A stretch of 64,000 nucleotides of DNA from the NCBI GenBank assembly GCA_964036665.1, contig OZ038528.1, forward strand, positions 1,984,001 to 2,048,000. The letters are read 5' to 3'. Every line of letters begins with the position of its first letter. Within the stretch, counting starts at the first letter, position 1. The stretch comes from Gordius sp. MW1 (Eukaryota > Nematomorpha > Gordioida > Gordea > Gordiidae). The position numbers and the translations under genes were made by a program. Shown one piece after another: positions 11,093 to 25,243 of this stretch. The notes beneath the pieces are model-generated. The model was not told the origin of the DNA. It saw only the letters and a program-made list of their open reading frames with translations, and made no database searches.

Positions 11093-11443
11093 CTAAATGA
11101 TAATAAAAAAAATTGCTATATCTACAACTTGAAATGATGTATTTGATAATTCGTCACCGAGTCTCAATACACGAGGACGATGGTTCGAACCAATATCTGG
11201 CCTTTGTCTGTAAGGTGTGCCAGGCCTGTAAAATAACATTTAATAACTAATAACATTATATACGTTCGATCGCCCCCTGATATTATGGATCGTGGAGTGC
11301 CATAAGGCATGGGAGAGCTCGCCTCTGTTATATATTATTATTAAATGACTTATAAATACAATTAATACCTGTTCCATAACGATGCCTTGAATTTGGTGTT
11401 GACGGCAAAGACATTCAATATTTTTGAAATCAAAAAAATGAAT
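11093..11443. other. Upstream flank of the MCM4 exons, no gene recognised
   Basis: Minus-strand upstream sequence of MCM4. A conventional N-terminal exon with a start codon could not be identified. The 108-residue minus frame at 11240-11566 crosses into a transposon end and has no recognisable domain. Confidence 0.5.
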
Positions 11444-11680
11444 CGGGGTCAAAATAGCAGAATTATGAAAAAATAGCAGAAAAAGTCGGGGGGATGGAAA
11501 ATGCGAAGCGCATAGACATTTTAGAATTATACGACAAAACAGCATATATTTAATTGTTATTTTCATGTCTTATTTTAAAGAATTTGTCTCATTTTTGAGC
11601 AAGAAGAGAATAAGTATACAAAATATAGATTTTAATGCATATTTGGTTAGAATTTAAAAAATCTTCAAACAAATCTCCCA

Positions 11681-11995
11681 AGAACTAATAATCACATAGA
11701 AGGATTCCACAATAAGCTAAAGAAACTTGTAAAGGCTTCCCATCCCATTATTTATCAATTTATTGATTATCTCAAAAAGATACAGAAAGAAACTAACTCA
11801 AATATCTATAAAATAAACCAAGGAAAAACAATAAACCCAAAATCTAAGAAAGAAATCAACAAAGAATCTTGTATCAATAATTTAAAAGAACATTATACTA
11901 ACAGTGAAATAGACCCATCTCAATTTCTAAAAACAATATCATGTTATCTAAAATATAAAGAAAGAGATGCAATGTTAAATATTATAACCACTTGA
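11681..11995 (+). pseudogene. MULE transposase C-terminal remnant
   Basis: The frame reads RTNNHIEGFHNKLKKLVKAS and continues to a stop at 11993-11995. It is clearly related to the STNNHLEGFHNAMKKLVKQ part of the palindrome transposase but diverged. The N-terminal fingers and first acidic residues are missing. Confidence 0.8.
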
Positions 11996-12159
11996 TTATT
12001 TGCCTGTTATAATTTAGTAAATATTAATAAAATTGGTCTTTTATAATCTAGTAAATATTTATAAAAAAAACTTAAATGAGTGTAAAGGCAAAACAATTTA
12101 AAGGGTCAAAGTAGCAGGATTAAAAAGTAGCAGAATAATATGACTTTTAGATAATCAAT

Positions 12160-12246
12160 ATAACCCTGACCTAAAACACTAACCCTAACCTAAAACACTA
12201 ACCCCTACCTAAAACACTAACCCCGACCTAAAACACTAACCCTCCT
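12160..12246. repeat. Degenerate telomere-like tandem repeat (CCTAAAACACTAACCCTAA units)
   Basis: Four to five units of about 20 bases of the form ACCTAAAACACTAACCC. The same motif in opposite orientation occurs at 37785-37835, where it grades into TTAGGG repeats. Confidence 0.7.
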
Positions 12247-12260
12247 CACCAATCTAAGAT

Positions 12261-12660
12261 GGAAGTATTAGTATTCAACATCTATAATATAAACTATGAA
12301 TAAAAGATAGGTTAAAACTTAAATTCTATTTCCTTTATTTCCAAAATTGTAAAAATAATATCATATCCATGGAAGTATTAGTATTCAACATCTATAATAT
12401 AAATTATGAATAAAAGATAGGTTAAAAAACTTAAATTCTATTTCCTTTATTTCCAAAATTATAAATATAATATCATATCCATGGAAGTATTAGTATTCAA
12501 CATCTTTAATATAAATTATGAATAGAATTTTAGGTTAAAACTTTTAATTCTATTTCCTTTATTTCCATAATTGTAAATATAATATGATATCCATGGAAGT
12601 ATTAGTATACAACATCTATAATATAAATTATGAATAAAAGATAGGTTAAAACTTACATTT
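12261..12660. repeat. Tandem array, about 112-base period, 3.5 copies
   Basis: GGAAGTATTAGTATTCAACA recurs at 12261, 12371, 12483 and 12595 with small changes. Each unit also includes TTCTATTTCCTTTATTTCC. Non-coding. Confidence 0.9.
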
Positions 12661-12874
12661 TAATTCATCATATCAATAAACAGATGTTCAATCTTGACCA
12701 GTTCTGACCAGTCTTGATCAGTTCTGACCAATTCTGCTGTTTTTTTTCTGCGGTTTTGACCCGGTCCCAAAAAAATGCGCTAGGTTTATGAATGAATAAC
12801 CATCACATGTATTTTAATAATTCTGCGAGACAAGAAATACTCGCATAATTATTATGAAACAAGGTGATTTCTAT

Positions 12875-13100
12875 TATGGCTCGCTGCTGGGCCCACTCGG
12901 CTAAGGGATCGGCCAGGCTACCGTTCTAACGATTTTGAATTAGGCCTAGTCGGGCAGCATAATGAGATTTTGATATAGTTTACTATTTTTTTGTCACTTT
13001 CTATTTATAGAAATTCTAGAATTATATCAAAAAATTTTGAAAAAAATTAATTCTTGAAAGTTAAAATCGTCATTTTGGGCCCGGCTGTTCGGACAGCATT
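12875..13100. mobile_element. CCCG-ended non-autonomous element, copy of a dispersed family
   Basis: A segment bounded by GGGCCCACTCGGC and GGGCCCGGCTGTTCGG. It encloses an AT-rich core with AGTTTACTATTTTTTTGTCAC. The core recurs in reverse at about 16640-16720 and again at about 50400-50470 and 51090-51170. Confidence 0.5.
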
Positions 13101-13107
13101 AGTAAAT

Positions 13108-13275
13108 CAAACCGTGATGGGTTCATTTTAGTGGCTTTGGCAGGCAATTTAATTATCAAACCGTGATGGGTTCATTTTAGTGGCTTTGGCAGGCAATTTA
13201 ATTATCAAACCGTGATTGGTTCATTTTAGTGGCTTTGGCAGGCAATTTAATTATCCAACCGTGATGGGTTCATTT
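13108..13275. repeat. Tandem array, 49-base period, 3.4 copies
   Basis: AACCGTGATGGGTTCATTTT followed by AGTGGCTTTGGCAGGCAATT repeats at 13108, about 13158, 13207 and 13256. Nearly identical copies. Confidence 0.9.
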
Positions 13276-13819
13276 TAGACAAATATGATAAATAATAAAA
13301 GTATTAATCTTATTTTCAAAATTTCTACCTAGTACAATAATCCGGCAGCCAATTATCAATATATATATATATCTCTTTATTTCTATATTCTTCAGTACAA
13401 TTTCGATATAATATACAATCTGTATTTTTTAATAATGATCCCTCTTTTTCCAAAAATCAATAGTCATTATGATATTCACAAGAACGCGCATTTATTTTGA
13501 CATAAGCGTATTTATATATATAACATATCTTTCTGGATCATGATTGAAAACGTAACATATCTTCTCAGATCGTGATTGATGGTACGCGCGTGTTATCGAC
13601 ATAAGTAGGAGATGAAGGAATTAAAACAAAAATAGAATTTAATAATAACTTGAAGAGGGAGGAGGATGATTGACAAAGATTAATGAGGAGAAGGATGATT
13701 TAACAAAGATAAAAACAAAATAAGAATCAATTAATCTCTTTACGCTTAAAGTAAATTTGATCGTATGTGTGGGGGGTGAATGAATATAGTTTGTGGATAA
13801 CAACCGGGAGGATTACAAG

Positions 13820-14640
13820 GCGTAATAATTAAAAAAACGTTAAATAAAATTATGAATAAGAGAAAGGGTGGAACACCACACCTCCCCCTTTATCGAGATA
13901 ACCAAGGCTTCATAATGATTTAGCTAGAGGTCGAGGCAGCGATTTACCTTATCTTTTTAAATCAAAGTTTAAACAAACCATAGGTATAACAAACAATATA
14001 GTTTTCAAACAATTTCTAAAATTTAGCCCAAAAATTAATATAATTTATCGTTCTGCTTTTGCTCTCGGAACTGATTCATGGACGACTGATTTACTCTATG
14101 AAATCCCGCACTGTGAATCAATTGGGTACCTCATGGCTAGTGGACCTGACGTCCCAGCTCTGTAAAGCACCAATGGGGTACTTCATGGCTAGTGGACGTT
14201 GTCCCAGCTTTATAAAGCACCACTGAGCAACAGCCTCAACCAAAATTATAATAAATCCGTACTAAATTATCCCAAAGGCCTTTATTTTATAGTTTATACC
14301 TATACTTTAACTTGCCATTTACCAATCATTATTTCTCTCTCGCCACCCCTTCCTAATTCTATCAAAATCATGCGCAAACAGCCAATAATAATAAAAAAAA
14401 CGTTAAATAAAATTATGAATAAGAGAAAGGGTGAAACACCACACCTCCCCCTTTATCGAGAAAACCAAGGCTTAATAATTATTTAGCTATAGGTCGAGGC
14501 GGATTTAGCTAAAGGTCGTGGCGGCGATTTACCTTATCATTTTAAACCAGAGTTTAAACAAACCATAGGTATAACAAACAATATAATTTTCAAACATTTT
14601 CTAAAATTTAGCCCATAAATTAATATAATTTATCGTTCTG
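13820..14640. repeat. Direct segmental duplication (13820-14090 and 14390-14660)
   Basis: About 270 bases beginning TAATAATTAAAAAAACGTTA, then AGAGAAAGGGTG and CACACCTCCCCCTTTATCGA, occur twice about 575 bases apart. Between them a 62-base unit with CATGGCTAGTGGAC is itself doubled (about 14130-14230). No gene recognised. Confidence 0.8.
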
Positions 14641-14689
14641 CTTTTGCCCTCGGAACTGATTCATGGACGACTAATTTACTTTCTCAAAT

Positions 14690-16240
14690 GAATGAAAAAA
14701 TCAAACAACTCTCGACAAAACAGTGTGTATAAAAATCAATGATGCGTGTTCATGTTGATCAATAGGGGAAGAAATAACAAATACGTATAAGCGCGTAGGG
14801 GGGGGGGGGAAATAACACACGTACTGAAATTAAATAGAAAGGAAGAAACGTGTATATCCAGAGTCCGTGTTGGTATATATTAAAATCAGTAAATACAGCA
14901 GATGTTTTAACGCGTGTAAGATCAAAAGAATCTCACAATCAACGAACTTTCAGTATAAAAAAGGGAGGGAGGGGAATCGAATAAGTATGTCTGAGATAAG
15001 CAGTTTTACAAGGGGTTAACTGAAAATCCTTAACTTTTGTATAAGAGGACATGGAGATGGGGAAATTATAATATACGTATCTCCGGATACGACACCTTCC
15101 CTTTTTCGAAAAAAAAAGGGCCAGGGGTAGGCATATATGTAGACAAATATCTATCTGATAAACTCGCCTGGTTTGCAATATTGAAACATATAATTATAGC
15201 ACTAATATAATATATCGAAAATATTATACTAATTATACAGAATTAACCTCGCGTATTATTATATACGACATATGAAAAATTGTGAAGTCTCTTTCTCTTT
15301 AAATCATGTAGTCTTCTCATTTGGAGAATTAGGTTGTTCATGGCAAACGGGATGTATTTATAAATACCTCATTTATGGCTTGTGGGAATAATCCTGGAAT
15401 AATCCTATCTTCCCTGCACTTTAAATGGGCAAGAGAATCCCTGTTCTGTGACAGAACCCCACCTGAAATTTCCTCGGAGGAGGGGGGGGGGAGGAATTTG
15501 CTTCAAATTATTTTCAAATGACTTTTTGTTGAATAATTTCTGTTTTCTTCCTTCGGGCGTGTGTAAAATATCTGTCACCAAATATCGTGTTCCAGAGCGG
15601 CGGTGGAACATGATTTAAACTAAAAAAATGGTTTGAAGGGAGAATTAAGGAATATTGGGAGAATTGAGGAAAGATAGGGGGATATGTTGGGGCGATCATA
15701 AGGCATTTATATTAAGATGAAATTAGAGCTTTACAGGATGCGATTCCTTGCTTCCCCAAAGGGAGTAGATATCGGTATTATTTTAACTACATAATTTATT
15801 TCATCAACACTACGTATAAAAGTTATAATTATAATGAATGAATAAAATCACACAACTCTCGAATCGTTGTGTATAAAAATTAATGATGCGTATTCAGGTT
15901 GATCAATAGGGGAAGAAATAACAAATACGTATAAGCGCGTGGGGGGGGGGATAACACACGAACTCAAATTAAATAGAAAGGAAGAGACGTGTATATCCAG
16001 AGTCCTTGTTGGTATACATTAAAATCAGTAAATACAGCAGATGTTTTAACGCGTGTAAGATCAAAAGAATCTCACAATCAACGAACTTGCAGTATAAAGG
16101 AAGGAAGGGAGGGGAATCGAATAAGTATGTCTGAGATAAGCAGTTTTACAAGGTTTTAGGTGAAAATCCTTAACTTTTGTATAAGAGGACATGGGGGGTG
16201 GGAGAATTAAAATATTAGAGTATCTCCGGATACGACAATT
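14690..16240. repeat. Direct segmental duplication (14690-15100 and 15833-16240)
   Basis: About 410 bases including GATGCGTGTTCATGTTGATC, a G-run, GTATATCCAGAGTCC and GTATAAGAGGACATGG recur with few differences about 1.14 kb apart. The spacer (about 15540-15710) resembles, in reverse, 19670-19780 (shared motif TTCCACCGCCGCTC). No coding region supported. Confidence 0.8.
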
Positions 16241-17247
16241 TTTAAATTAAATTTTCGGCAAAAATTTAAACACACGTCTTCCCAACACCACATGCATCAA
16301 TGATCGGAATTTTTACATACTCAAGAAATTAAAAGTGAATAAAAAAAAGATGTTAAGACAACGATGGAATGAATTGACAATATTACTAAATAAACGGTTA
16401 TGCTTCTACTTCAGGTGAAATCTCAAAATAAAATGACTATTTGTTATAACGTCCCACATTATATACACAGAATTAACATTGTCTAAACTTTTCTGCCAGA
16501 ACCCCTCACGGTTTGAAAACTAAATTGCCCGCCAGGCCCACCCCAAACCTTTCTAAGAGTCCTCCCGTTAATGCCCAATTCACTAAAGCTGCCCGAACTG
16601 CCGGGGCAAAAATGATGATATTAAATTTCAAGCATTAAGTTTGTCATATATTTAAAAATTTCGAATTTTTTTAAATAAAATAGTGACAAAAAAGTAAACT
16701 AGATCTCATTGTTATGGTGCCCGCCGGGCGCGGGTTACCTGAAAATCTAAATTGACGATTGTTGCCTGCATGACCTCTATGACCCGGCAGCGGCCCGACT
16801 TTCTAGTTGTTAGATATTTATTTTTAATCACAATTAAAAATGTTTTTGAAAAATTTGGGGCAGTCCCCCCCACTTGAGAAAATCCTGGCTAAGCGCCTGA
16901 TACCCACTATAGAGGTTGGCAATTCAAATTAAAATATAATCTTTTTCCAAAGATTTACTTATATGGCCCCATCTATTCCGCTTGTTTTTTAAAATTAATT
17001 CTGCTTAATTATGATAATTTTATATGATCCCTATAATAAAATATTATATTAATTTTTGACTAATACAATCCATATCAACCAAAAATTAGATAGGTTTATA
17101 AGAAGGCGGTTTTTTTTTCATATTAAATGCGTGCATAAAGAGACTGGGCAGTCTATAAGTCTATGGTATTTGTTAATTTGCCAGCGCTCATAGATAATTT
17201 TAAAAAACATTGATGTAGCAAGAAGCAGGTGGTTACTTTCATATCAC
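16241..17247. other. Upstream flank of WDR5, no gene recognised
   Basis: The stretch contains a copy of the CCCG-ended element (about 16494-16810) and otherwise AT-rich sequence. I could not define a promoter for WDR5. Confidence 0.5.
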
Positions 17248-18828
<1,581 letters not shown>

Positions 18829-21800
18829 CAAACACTGAATTATAAAACTATTTATTTATATATGCTACATCCATTGTAAATAATGCTTTGTATTATATGA
18901 AGAGATTATTATATATCTTCACTTTAAATATAACATAAATATTCTTGCAAATAACTGTACATTCAAGTTATGAGCTCCTTTCTTAACAATGTAAATAACT
19001 TAACGTAGTTTCTAGAAAATACACAAGATACAAGCTGTTTATTCAAAATGGTCTTCATGTATTTACAAGTCATCTGAAGTTATTACTATGATTTGGCATT
19101 TCAATCTAGGCAAATTTACAATATGCTTAAGTTGTTTAGGAATTAGTTCATTTTTTGAAATGATAACTATCAGTGTTGTAAAAACGCTTGTTTGTTTGGT
19201 CTACCTTTGGTTTTAGACGACAACATAAACATATAAAAGGTGACCAAAAAATTTAAATATCTCCCACTTTTATTATCAACCCGATTATTAGAATATTAGG
19301 ATAACCAACTTACTTAAAACCATTATATTTGAAAAAAATGTTTACATCTGGGGGGAACCCCCACCCCTGCCCATATGAAAACACTTGATGATATTAAAAG
19401 GACTCTTGTTAGTGTTGCACTTATTGAAATAATTTATACCTTAATTAGTATAGGGTTTAATTTTAAAGAAAATCTACTAATTTTAAGACTACTTAAAAAT
19501 ATCCGTCCCTAATGTGTATTTTAAAATATAAATAATTTTATTAGATGTAATAGTCTCGGATATAAATAAATTAGTTAAAATACCATGTAGTAAAATAGAA
19601 CTAAAAGTATATTGTGGCTGGGGGAGTCCTTTACCTTTTTCCCCCTGCCATCCCTTCGGCCGTCTGACTATATTATCCCAACATATGCTCCTATCCTTCC
19701 TCAATTCTCCCAATAAATTCCTTAATTCTCCCTTCAAACCTTTTCTAAGTTTAAATCGTGTTCCACCGCCGCTCAGGAACACGATAAAAATAAAAGGTAA
19801 AATAGGCTTAGAAGATAATAATTAGAAGTTCATTAATTTTTTATCCGACTATAATAACTATTAATTAATTTAATATTTTGTTAAAAACAAACTTTTTTTA
19901 ATTTTTATTAAGAAGGCGGGGGAGGGGGGGGGGCTTGGCTACGCCTCTGATCTTATCATTTTTCATAACTATAGGTGAGACATTTTCATCTACATTATTG
20001 AAAATATGCAGGGTGTCATCTGGAGATTTGACTTAAATTTTTTGTTTATATAGATTGAATAGATAACCATAAATAATATTTATATAGATAATCAATGCTT
20101 TAGGTTTGGATATGCATATGTTTTGTCTATATATGCACAGGTTACAACTTAAAAAATAAACCATTATTTTTAACGATTGAAATATATATAAAATTAATTA
20201 GTTTGTTAAACAGAATCGCTTAGTTAGCTACTTACTAGCAATGGGAGGGTCTGGCGTTATCACGGGTGCACTATTCGAAATTTTTTTGATATTATAATTA
20301 AAAAAATGAATCTTTTCAGATGTTAATAAATTTCTTAAAATCTTTTATGAAACTATACTATATTGATTAAACGCATTTATATTATCTATTAATCAAAAAA
20401 AAAATCAAATTTTGACCACGGGAGGGAGAATTTAGGATGACGATAAGATCGCCCTACTACCCATTTGCTTCTATATAAACCGTAGGTGATATAGAGTGGT
20501 AGCCGATTTGACTTGAGTTGATTGGAATTAGGAGTCCTGTATACTGTTAAGGGATGAGGTCCATCTGCACGGAGTCTAAACGGTTAGCTAAAGCTTATTG
20601 ATGAAGAATTTATCTTGATATTAAATCGTTTCTGCATGCCGAATTTGTATCGTAAGGTGTCAATACTTAAACTGTGCTGGTTATGTCTCAATGCCATACT
20701 CTAATATTTGTGCCAGGTAAGGTTGAAGTTTATATGAGGGATATTGTGAGTTTCGAAAGTTTTGTAGGCCGTTTTAGAAAATCATTTGGTCAGATGCCAT
20801 AAATACCAATATGTTGTTGTGCTTGCTTCTCCATAGTATTTAAAATGGTGTCGTTCATAAATTTGTAAGAGAGATTTTATGTGCTAGTCGGGAATAGTAA
20901 AGGTCTCAGTTAGAAACCAGGTACTAAAATCTTGTTGAAAATTTATTTGTTATAAAATCAAAGATGGATAACCGGATTATGATGTAAGGAATTTCAACCA
21001 TTAAAACGTCAAGAAACTTGTATTTAAGGGTTCATCTTCTGGGAAAGAAATAAAATTCGCTTAAATCCAATTTATATTAAAAAAAGTGTCTCTATTCGAA
21101 TGAACAAGAGGAGATGTTTAAACGCTTAAATAAAATAAGTTAACAAAAAGGGTATTCTCGTGTTTAATATTGACATCATCAATTGATATGATACCCACAG
21201 CGAAGCCACTAGTGTTATGAACGCATATTTATTACCCAAAACATATTAAAAATGAATAGTTATGCACCAAATACGGAGCTTTATATAGTGCTAAGAAAGC
21301 GGAATTATTTAAAGTAAAATAAATTTTACTCGGTGTAGCAAAAATTAAATATAAAAAACCAGTGCAAATCTGTTGGTCAAAATTATAGACAACATTAAAA
21401 ACAGTTTTGCAAAATCAATTGAGTAAGGTTAAAGAATTTATTCAAATCACAACTCAAAAGTATAGAGGAAGATAAATTTTATAATAGAGAGTTAGAATGT
21501 TAAAAGGTTTTGAAAATAATAAAAATAAATTTGATGACCTTTTTCTGCTGACAGCTAGCCAGTTTATAGATATTATATATTGTATAAAAATAAACCCCCT
21601 TCCCAATTTTAATATCTCCTTGTTTGTGGTAAGAACTTCATAATGGTAGGTATGCAAACAATTTTGTTTCAAGCTCATTCTTAAATAAATATTTAATTAC
21701 TTCAGATATAACTTATAGAGTCATATTATCCTGCATAAATAAAGAATTCAACCCAATACAGTATACTTAACAAAAAACATTGATCTATTTATATTAACAT

Positions 21801-21890
21801 AAGGCAGGAAAATATTTATATAATGTACTATTATATGACATGTCACTTATTGTGAATCACCCCCCTGGTTACATACATTCATTACCAAGA
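18829..21890. other. Intergenic region between WDR5 and thioredoxin
   Basis: No gene recognised. It holds a truncated copy of the TAGTGTTGTAAAAACG family (from 19171). A dispersed repeat at about 19340-19490 is shared with 38345-38560 (ACCCCCACCCC, then a TTAATATTATT-type AT core). Another segment at 19600-19790 is shared in reverse with about 15540-15710. Positions 20480-20960 are less AT-rich and look like a decayed coding region on the minus strand, with too many stops to identify. Confidence 0.55.
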
Positions 21891-22376
21891 ATGGCAATTC
21901 ACGTTGACTCAAAAGTAAGTCACAACTCTTAAAATACTTATTTAAATACGTTTTTGGTATTATTTTAGGAACAATTTGACGAATTTTTAAACGACAACAA
22001 AGATAAGCTCATAGTTGTTGACTTTTATGCAACATGGTGCGGACCATGTAAGATGATTGCCCCTAAGCTTGAGGTACACTTTAATCAATTATATCCCTAA
22101 TTTAATCAAGTTAATGGCAACCGAGCACAAAGAAAAGGCAGTGTTCCTTAAGGTTAACGTTGATGAAAATGAAGTAATTTATGAGTTTTATATTTATAAA
22201 TTTTTAAAGGACCTTGTAGAACTTTATGGAATCTCGGTCATGCCTACCTTCATTTTTATCAAAAACAAAGAGAAGGTGCATATATTTGTATTTTTAAATA
22301 TAAATAAATTCAGGTTGATGTTTTAAATGGAGCTAATGAAGAAAAACTTAGGGAAAAAGTGAATCAATACATCTAA
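21891..22376 (+). CDS. TXN: Thioredoxin (cytosolic, TXN type)
   Basis: A small disulfide reductase that keeps protein cysteines reduced and is recycled by thioredoxin reductase. The exons are 21891-21914, 21969-22073, 22111-22173, 22210-22275 and 22314-22376, in phase, giving 106 residues, close to the usual 105. The active site is WCGPC with Cys32 and Cys35. The buried Asp26 (VVDFYATW) and the cis-proline loop VMPTF are present, and the C-terminus is an alpha helix ending in NQYI. There is no signal peptide or targeting extension, which fits the cytosol. Introns are 36-54 bases. AATAAA lies at 22443-22448. Confidence 0.97.
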
Positions 22377-22442
22377 TTATTGTAAATCATGACTACTCCT
22401 TAATAGATTATTTGTAGTTTTAGATGTATAGTGGTGCTCATG

Positions 22443-22448
22443 AATAAA
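22443..22448 (+). promoter_or_regulatory. Probable polyadenylation signal of thioredoxin
   Basis: AATAAA, 67 bases after the stop codon. Confidence 0.6.
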
Positions 22449-23997
22449 TCAATGTTGTAATTTATATATTAAATAGGACTCTTTAGATATATAATTTGTT
22501 TTTGAATGAGAAATAAGCACTTTGGTGATACACGTATTTTAATTTGTTACTCTCAATTCATATAAATTTTGAAATTGATTATTTGATTTATGAATAATGT
22601 ATTAACCTTTTCTATCCTGATGACTATATTAAATTCAATAACCATAAATTTACCTATTATTGTTTAAGCAAATTAAGCATTTCAATAATTTGATTTGGAA
22701 CATTGTAAAATTTAATTTATTTCCATAATGTATGCCAAAAATTTTTAAAATGAATTTAAATTTCGCATTTTAAAGCTCATTGTTCAAACTTTGATTTTTT
22801 CACCTGTATATGTATAGTAGGTATGTTTTATAAATCGATAATTTTAATGGACAAAAGGGAATTTGGCGCCTATTAATCTAATGAACAAAGTCCCGTTCGT
22901 GGAATGTTATTTCACTCGCTACACCACAATAACTATTATGGATTTTTTTGGCATAACAATTCTAAACGATTAAATATTTTTTTTAGCGTCTTACGATATT
23001 CAACGCATAGCTAAAGGTATTATAATACCCCTACATTACAAATAAAAGTGTTTTTTCCCTTGCAAGTTAATTAAAAATTTAGGAAAATATCATAACGTTC
23101 CTTTGATACTAAGCACTTATTAATAATAATAAATAGCGTTTCTCTGTCTATCTTTCAAATTTCATAATGTTCTCTTTTAACCATATATCTATAAAAGGCA
23201 AACATTCAGTTAGTCATTTGTTCCTTAGTTAAAAGCTTTTCACACGAAATTAAAGCCCGAGGCTCGATTACTTCATATCGTCTTGTACATTAAAATATGT
23301 CAAAGGGTGCATGTAAACTTGTTTATTATTAACCTTACAATGGCTTGAAGGTCGCTCTCCCGCATGTTCTTACTCCACCTTATATATTATATGATCAACT
23401 TATCTCCAAGACAAGGTTAAATTTGGAAAATTTTTCAATACAAAGATAGGGATAACATTTTAATTAAAATTGGGAAATAGTTGTAATTGCGTCCCTTTTA
23501 CTCAACAAAATATATTAAAAATGTTAGTTTACTTACATATTTTACGTGGGAGGAGTCAGAAAAAATTTTTTTCAATGCAAAAACTCTTAAAAATTAAAAA
23601 AATGTATGTTTTGCCCCCCCTCCCCTAATCGAACTTTTAAAGTTTTCGCCCCCCCCCCAATCCGAAACCTGTCTACCCCCATGTGTTTTTAAATTCATGT
23701 TTTAACCCAAAAATTTATATAAAACTCTATTGATTTAATACTGCGCCTTTGTACCACATCTTCAACGCGACTCGTATTCTTAATTAATATTATTAAAATA
23801 CGATTTAAAAGCAGTTTTTAGATTTAAATTCTTATTTTGCTTAATATTATAATGGATAACCTTTTATAGAATCGGCAATTTTGTCTAAATTCTAGCTTGT
23901 TAGATTTTGGCTAGCTTACACCTATATTAAGCGTAATTTTTATTTGACATCCGTTTGACTAGTAGATTGAGTCATAAAATCTCATTATCTAGGTGCA

Positions 23998-24145
23998 TAG
24001 GCGCAGCCAGGAAGTGGCAGAGAGGGGCGGCTGCCCCCCTCTTATTCAAATACTTTAAAATTTCATAAAATTTGGCTAAAAATTTATTATTTTGCCCCTC
24101 CCTTAATCATTATGGCCCCCCCCCTTCCAACGATGGCTACGCCCA
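23998..24145. mobile_element. GCGTAGCCAGGA-type MITE
   Basis: Starts GGCGCAGCCAGGAAGTGGCA and ends GATGGCTACGCCC. The interior has GGCGGCTGCCCCCCTCTTAT and ATTATTTTGCCCCTCCC as in the other copies. Confidence 0.8.
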
Positions 24146-25243
24146 TGTCAAGGTCTCATTAATTAGTTTTTAAAGGAAATATAATGCATATTTTGAGTAA
24201 GTAGAATATTAAAAATACTTTGCAAATTTGTAGATATAAGGTAGTAGAACAAGGGAAGGGAAGCATAACCCACATATTTTTACAATTTGTTGACAATACT
24301 TATGCTTATATTAATTGCAATATATATTTATATCTAATTTTTGCATTCTAAAGAAATGTGTAATAGTTCGACAATTTTTTGGGGTAAATTTATTTTTTCC
24401 ATCAAAGATGATAAGTTGAAATTAATAACTATAAAATAATAAAGTACGCTCCGCACAAGATATTTTAATTTTTTATTGAATTTATTGCAATAATTAAATT
24501 TGTAATAAATGAGCTTTTATAATAGCGACTGTTCCCTAAATCCAAAAATACTTTTATATTCTGGAACTGAAAAATCTCATCTTTTCCTCCATCTCTAAGT
24601 CATCAACAAACTTTTCCTCAAATCCTCGCTCTCTATACCCATGTATAAAGATAATGTGAATGACAAATACATGCCAAGGTCATGTAATTCAAGGGCGTAG
24701 CCATGACATTGAGACATAGGTTTCTTTGGGTGCAAATGGGGGGGAGGGGGTACAATCATTCCCTCTCATTTATCGATTTAAATTGTACCAATAATTATAA
24801 TTAAACTTTTTAATTTATATATCTCACCTTCACAAAATATGTAATTTATTTTCATAAAAATAATAAATGATTTTAATATATGAATCTATTTAATGACATC
24901 AAGAAAAGAGATTAAAAAAAAATATTTTATTATTTCTTTGTTTTTGTTTACAAGCTTAATATGAAATAATTAATGTTATAACCTTTTTTTACGTAACCTT
25001 TTATAAGTTTGTTCAATTAATTCGAGCGTAAAAACGTCGGTGAAAACTAAAAAATTAGGCCCAAAAATTTCCTTATTTTTTCAAAATATTAAAATCAACA
25101 TGGAATTAATTTGGTTTTAGGTATCAAATAACTCAAGTTAAAAATGTCATAAAAATAAAACCTTAGGGTGCAAAGAACTGAATAATTTTGTGTATTAATA
25201 AAAATTTTATTTAAAGTATTATATATGTTAGAGTTAGAACAAA

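Larger units (their letters stand above)
11444..12764 (+). mobile_element. Degenerate MULE element
   Basis: Possible inverted ends are CGGGGTCAAAATAGCAG at 11444 and CTGCGGTTTTGACCCGG ending near 12764. The interior holds the remnant transposase tail (11681-11995), TAACCC-type repeats and a 110-base tandem array. Confidence 0.5.
22377..25243. other. Intergenic region, repeats only
   Basis: No gene recognised. It includes one full GCGTAGCCAGGA-type MITE (23998-24145) and a partial relative at 24690-24760 (GGGCGTAGCCATGAC, then a G-rich run). C-rich tracts near 23616 and 23655 may be MITE debris. Confidence 0.6.

Noticed and set aside
11240-11566. 108-residue minus-strand frame upstream of MCM4, considered as the N-terminal exon
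   Set aside because: It overlaps a transposon end and lacks the Ser/Thr-rich character and the expected join to the exon at 11092.
12160-12246. A chromosome-end relic or CRISPR-like array
   Set aside because: Units are short, degenerate, without spacers, and shared with a MITE; the DNA is plainly animal nuclear DNA.
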